Assembly: GCA_902802975.1 (NCBI GenBank)
Contig: CADCOF010000253.1
Span: forward strand, 1 to 6,878
Direction of reading: 5' to 3'
DNA length: 6,878 nucleotides
Origin: an uncultured Ruminococcus sp.
GTDB taxonomy: Bacteria > Bacillota > Clostridia > Oscillospirales > Acutalibacteraceae
In this document: positions 6,745-6,878 of the stretch, one piece after another
Layout: every line of letters begins with the position of its first letter
Position numbering within the stretch: position 1 is the first letter of the stretch
Translations under genes and position numbers: made by a program
The notes under the pieces: generated by a model
Database searches by the model: none
Seen by the model: the letters and a program-made list of their open reading frames with translations, nothing else
What the model was told of the DNA's origin: nothing

Positions 6745-6781
6745 AAAGCACGCGCCATACATTGTGTTAGACGCGTGCTTT
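6745..6781 (+). terminator. Terminator-like hairpin of the GTPase operon
   Basis: A perfect 10-bp stem, AAAGCACGCG (6745-6754) with CGCGTGCTTT (6772-6781), around a 17-base loop. The following GTCTCATG is a poor U tract, so termination may be partial or assisted. It still marks the likely end of the two-gene operon, 74 bases after the stop codon. Confidence 0.65.
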
Positions 6782-6860
6782 GTCTCATGTGTACTATAAA
6801 TGAGCAAAAAAGTAAAAATGCACAAAACTGAAGTTTGATAGAGCATAGCATAAAGTTTTC

Positions 6861-6878
6861 GCCAAGCCTTTTTCAAAA
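6861..6878. other. Palindrome cut by the right edge
   Basis: GCCAAGCCTTTTT (6861-6873) is followed by C and AAAA. If the sequence beyond the window continues with AGGCTTGGC it would be a long hairpin, probably a terminator for a gene further right. Only half is visible, so this is inference. Confidence 0.3.

Noticed and set aside
6540..6746. An Arg-rich 68-codon frame overlapping the end of the large gene
   Set aside because: It is out of frame with the real gene, has no ribosome binding site, and runs into the repeat and terminator region.
1..6878. CRISPR array, tRNA/rRNA genes, insertion sequences or attachment sites
   Set aside because: I looked for regularly spaced repeats, cloverleaf patterns with CCA ends, transposase motifs and target duplications, and saw none.

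Overview
The window looks like chromosome from a clostridial Firmicute, probably a Ruminococcus-like gut or rumen bacterium. The grounds are a clostridial-type pyruvate phosphate dikinase, consensus sigma-A promoters with 17-bp spacers, AGGAGG-type ribosome binding sites, AT-rich intergenic DNA around moderately GC coding DNA, and U-tailed hairpin terminators. The genus is inferred from style and was not tested.

Layout: (1) Bases 1-410, minus strand: the first 136 codons of ppdK, running off the left edge, with a strong ribosome binding site and a possible promoter near 507-535. (2) Bases 425-1250: a divergent intergenic stretch, then a near-consensus promoter (745-773), an unrecognised 72-residue protein (947-1165) and an intrinsic terminator (1210-1250). 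(3) Bases 1251-1778: no gene. A GC-rich block of about 80 bp that may be an interspersed repeat comes first. A very AT-rich segment with a repeated TTTGGCAC-like motif follows. Then come an extended -10 promoter (1526-1554) with an inverted repeat centred beside its -35 box, and a leader of about 218 nt with overlapping, mutually exclusive short hairpins. (4) Bases 1779-6670: a two-gene operon joined by an ATGA overlap. The first gene encodes a 570-residue zinc-ribbon/TRAFAC-type GTPase resembling the DO-GTPase2 group. The second encodes a 1060-residue partner resembling GTPase-associated protein 1 (GAP1). (5) Bases 6671-6878: a small GC-rich repeat and hairpin, a 10-bp terminator-like stem (6745-6781), and a palindrome cut by the window edge.

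The operon is the exciting part. DO-GTPase and GAP1 families were defined by comparative genomics as parts of predicted prokaryotic conflict (immune-like) systems, and as far as I know their mechanism is largely uncharacterised. Here the pair stands alone, translationally coupled, with its own regulated-looking promoter and a terminator. Both proteins end in a similar short Phe-Gly/basic tail, which suggests a shared target or docking site. The likely scheme is a GTPase switch (first gene) whose nucleotide state is read by, or transmitted to, the large mostly helical partner (second gene). This is inference from family membership and context, not shown by the sequence.
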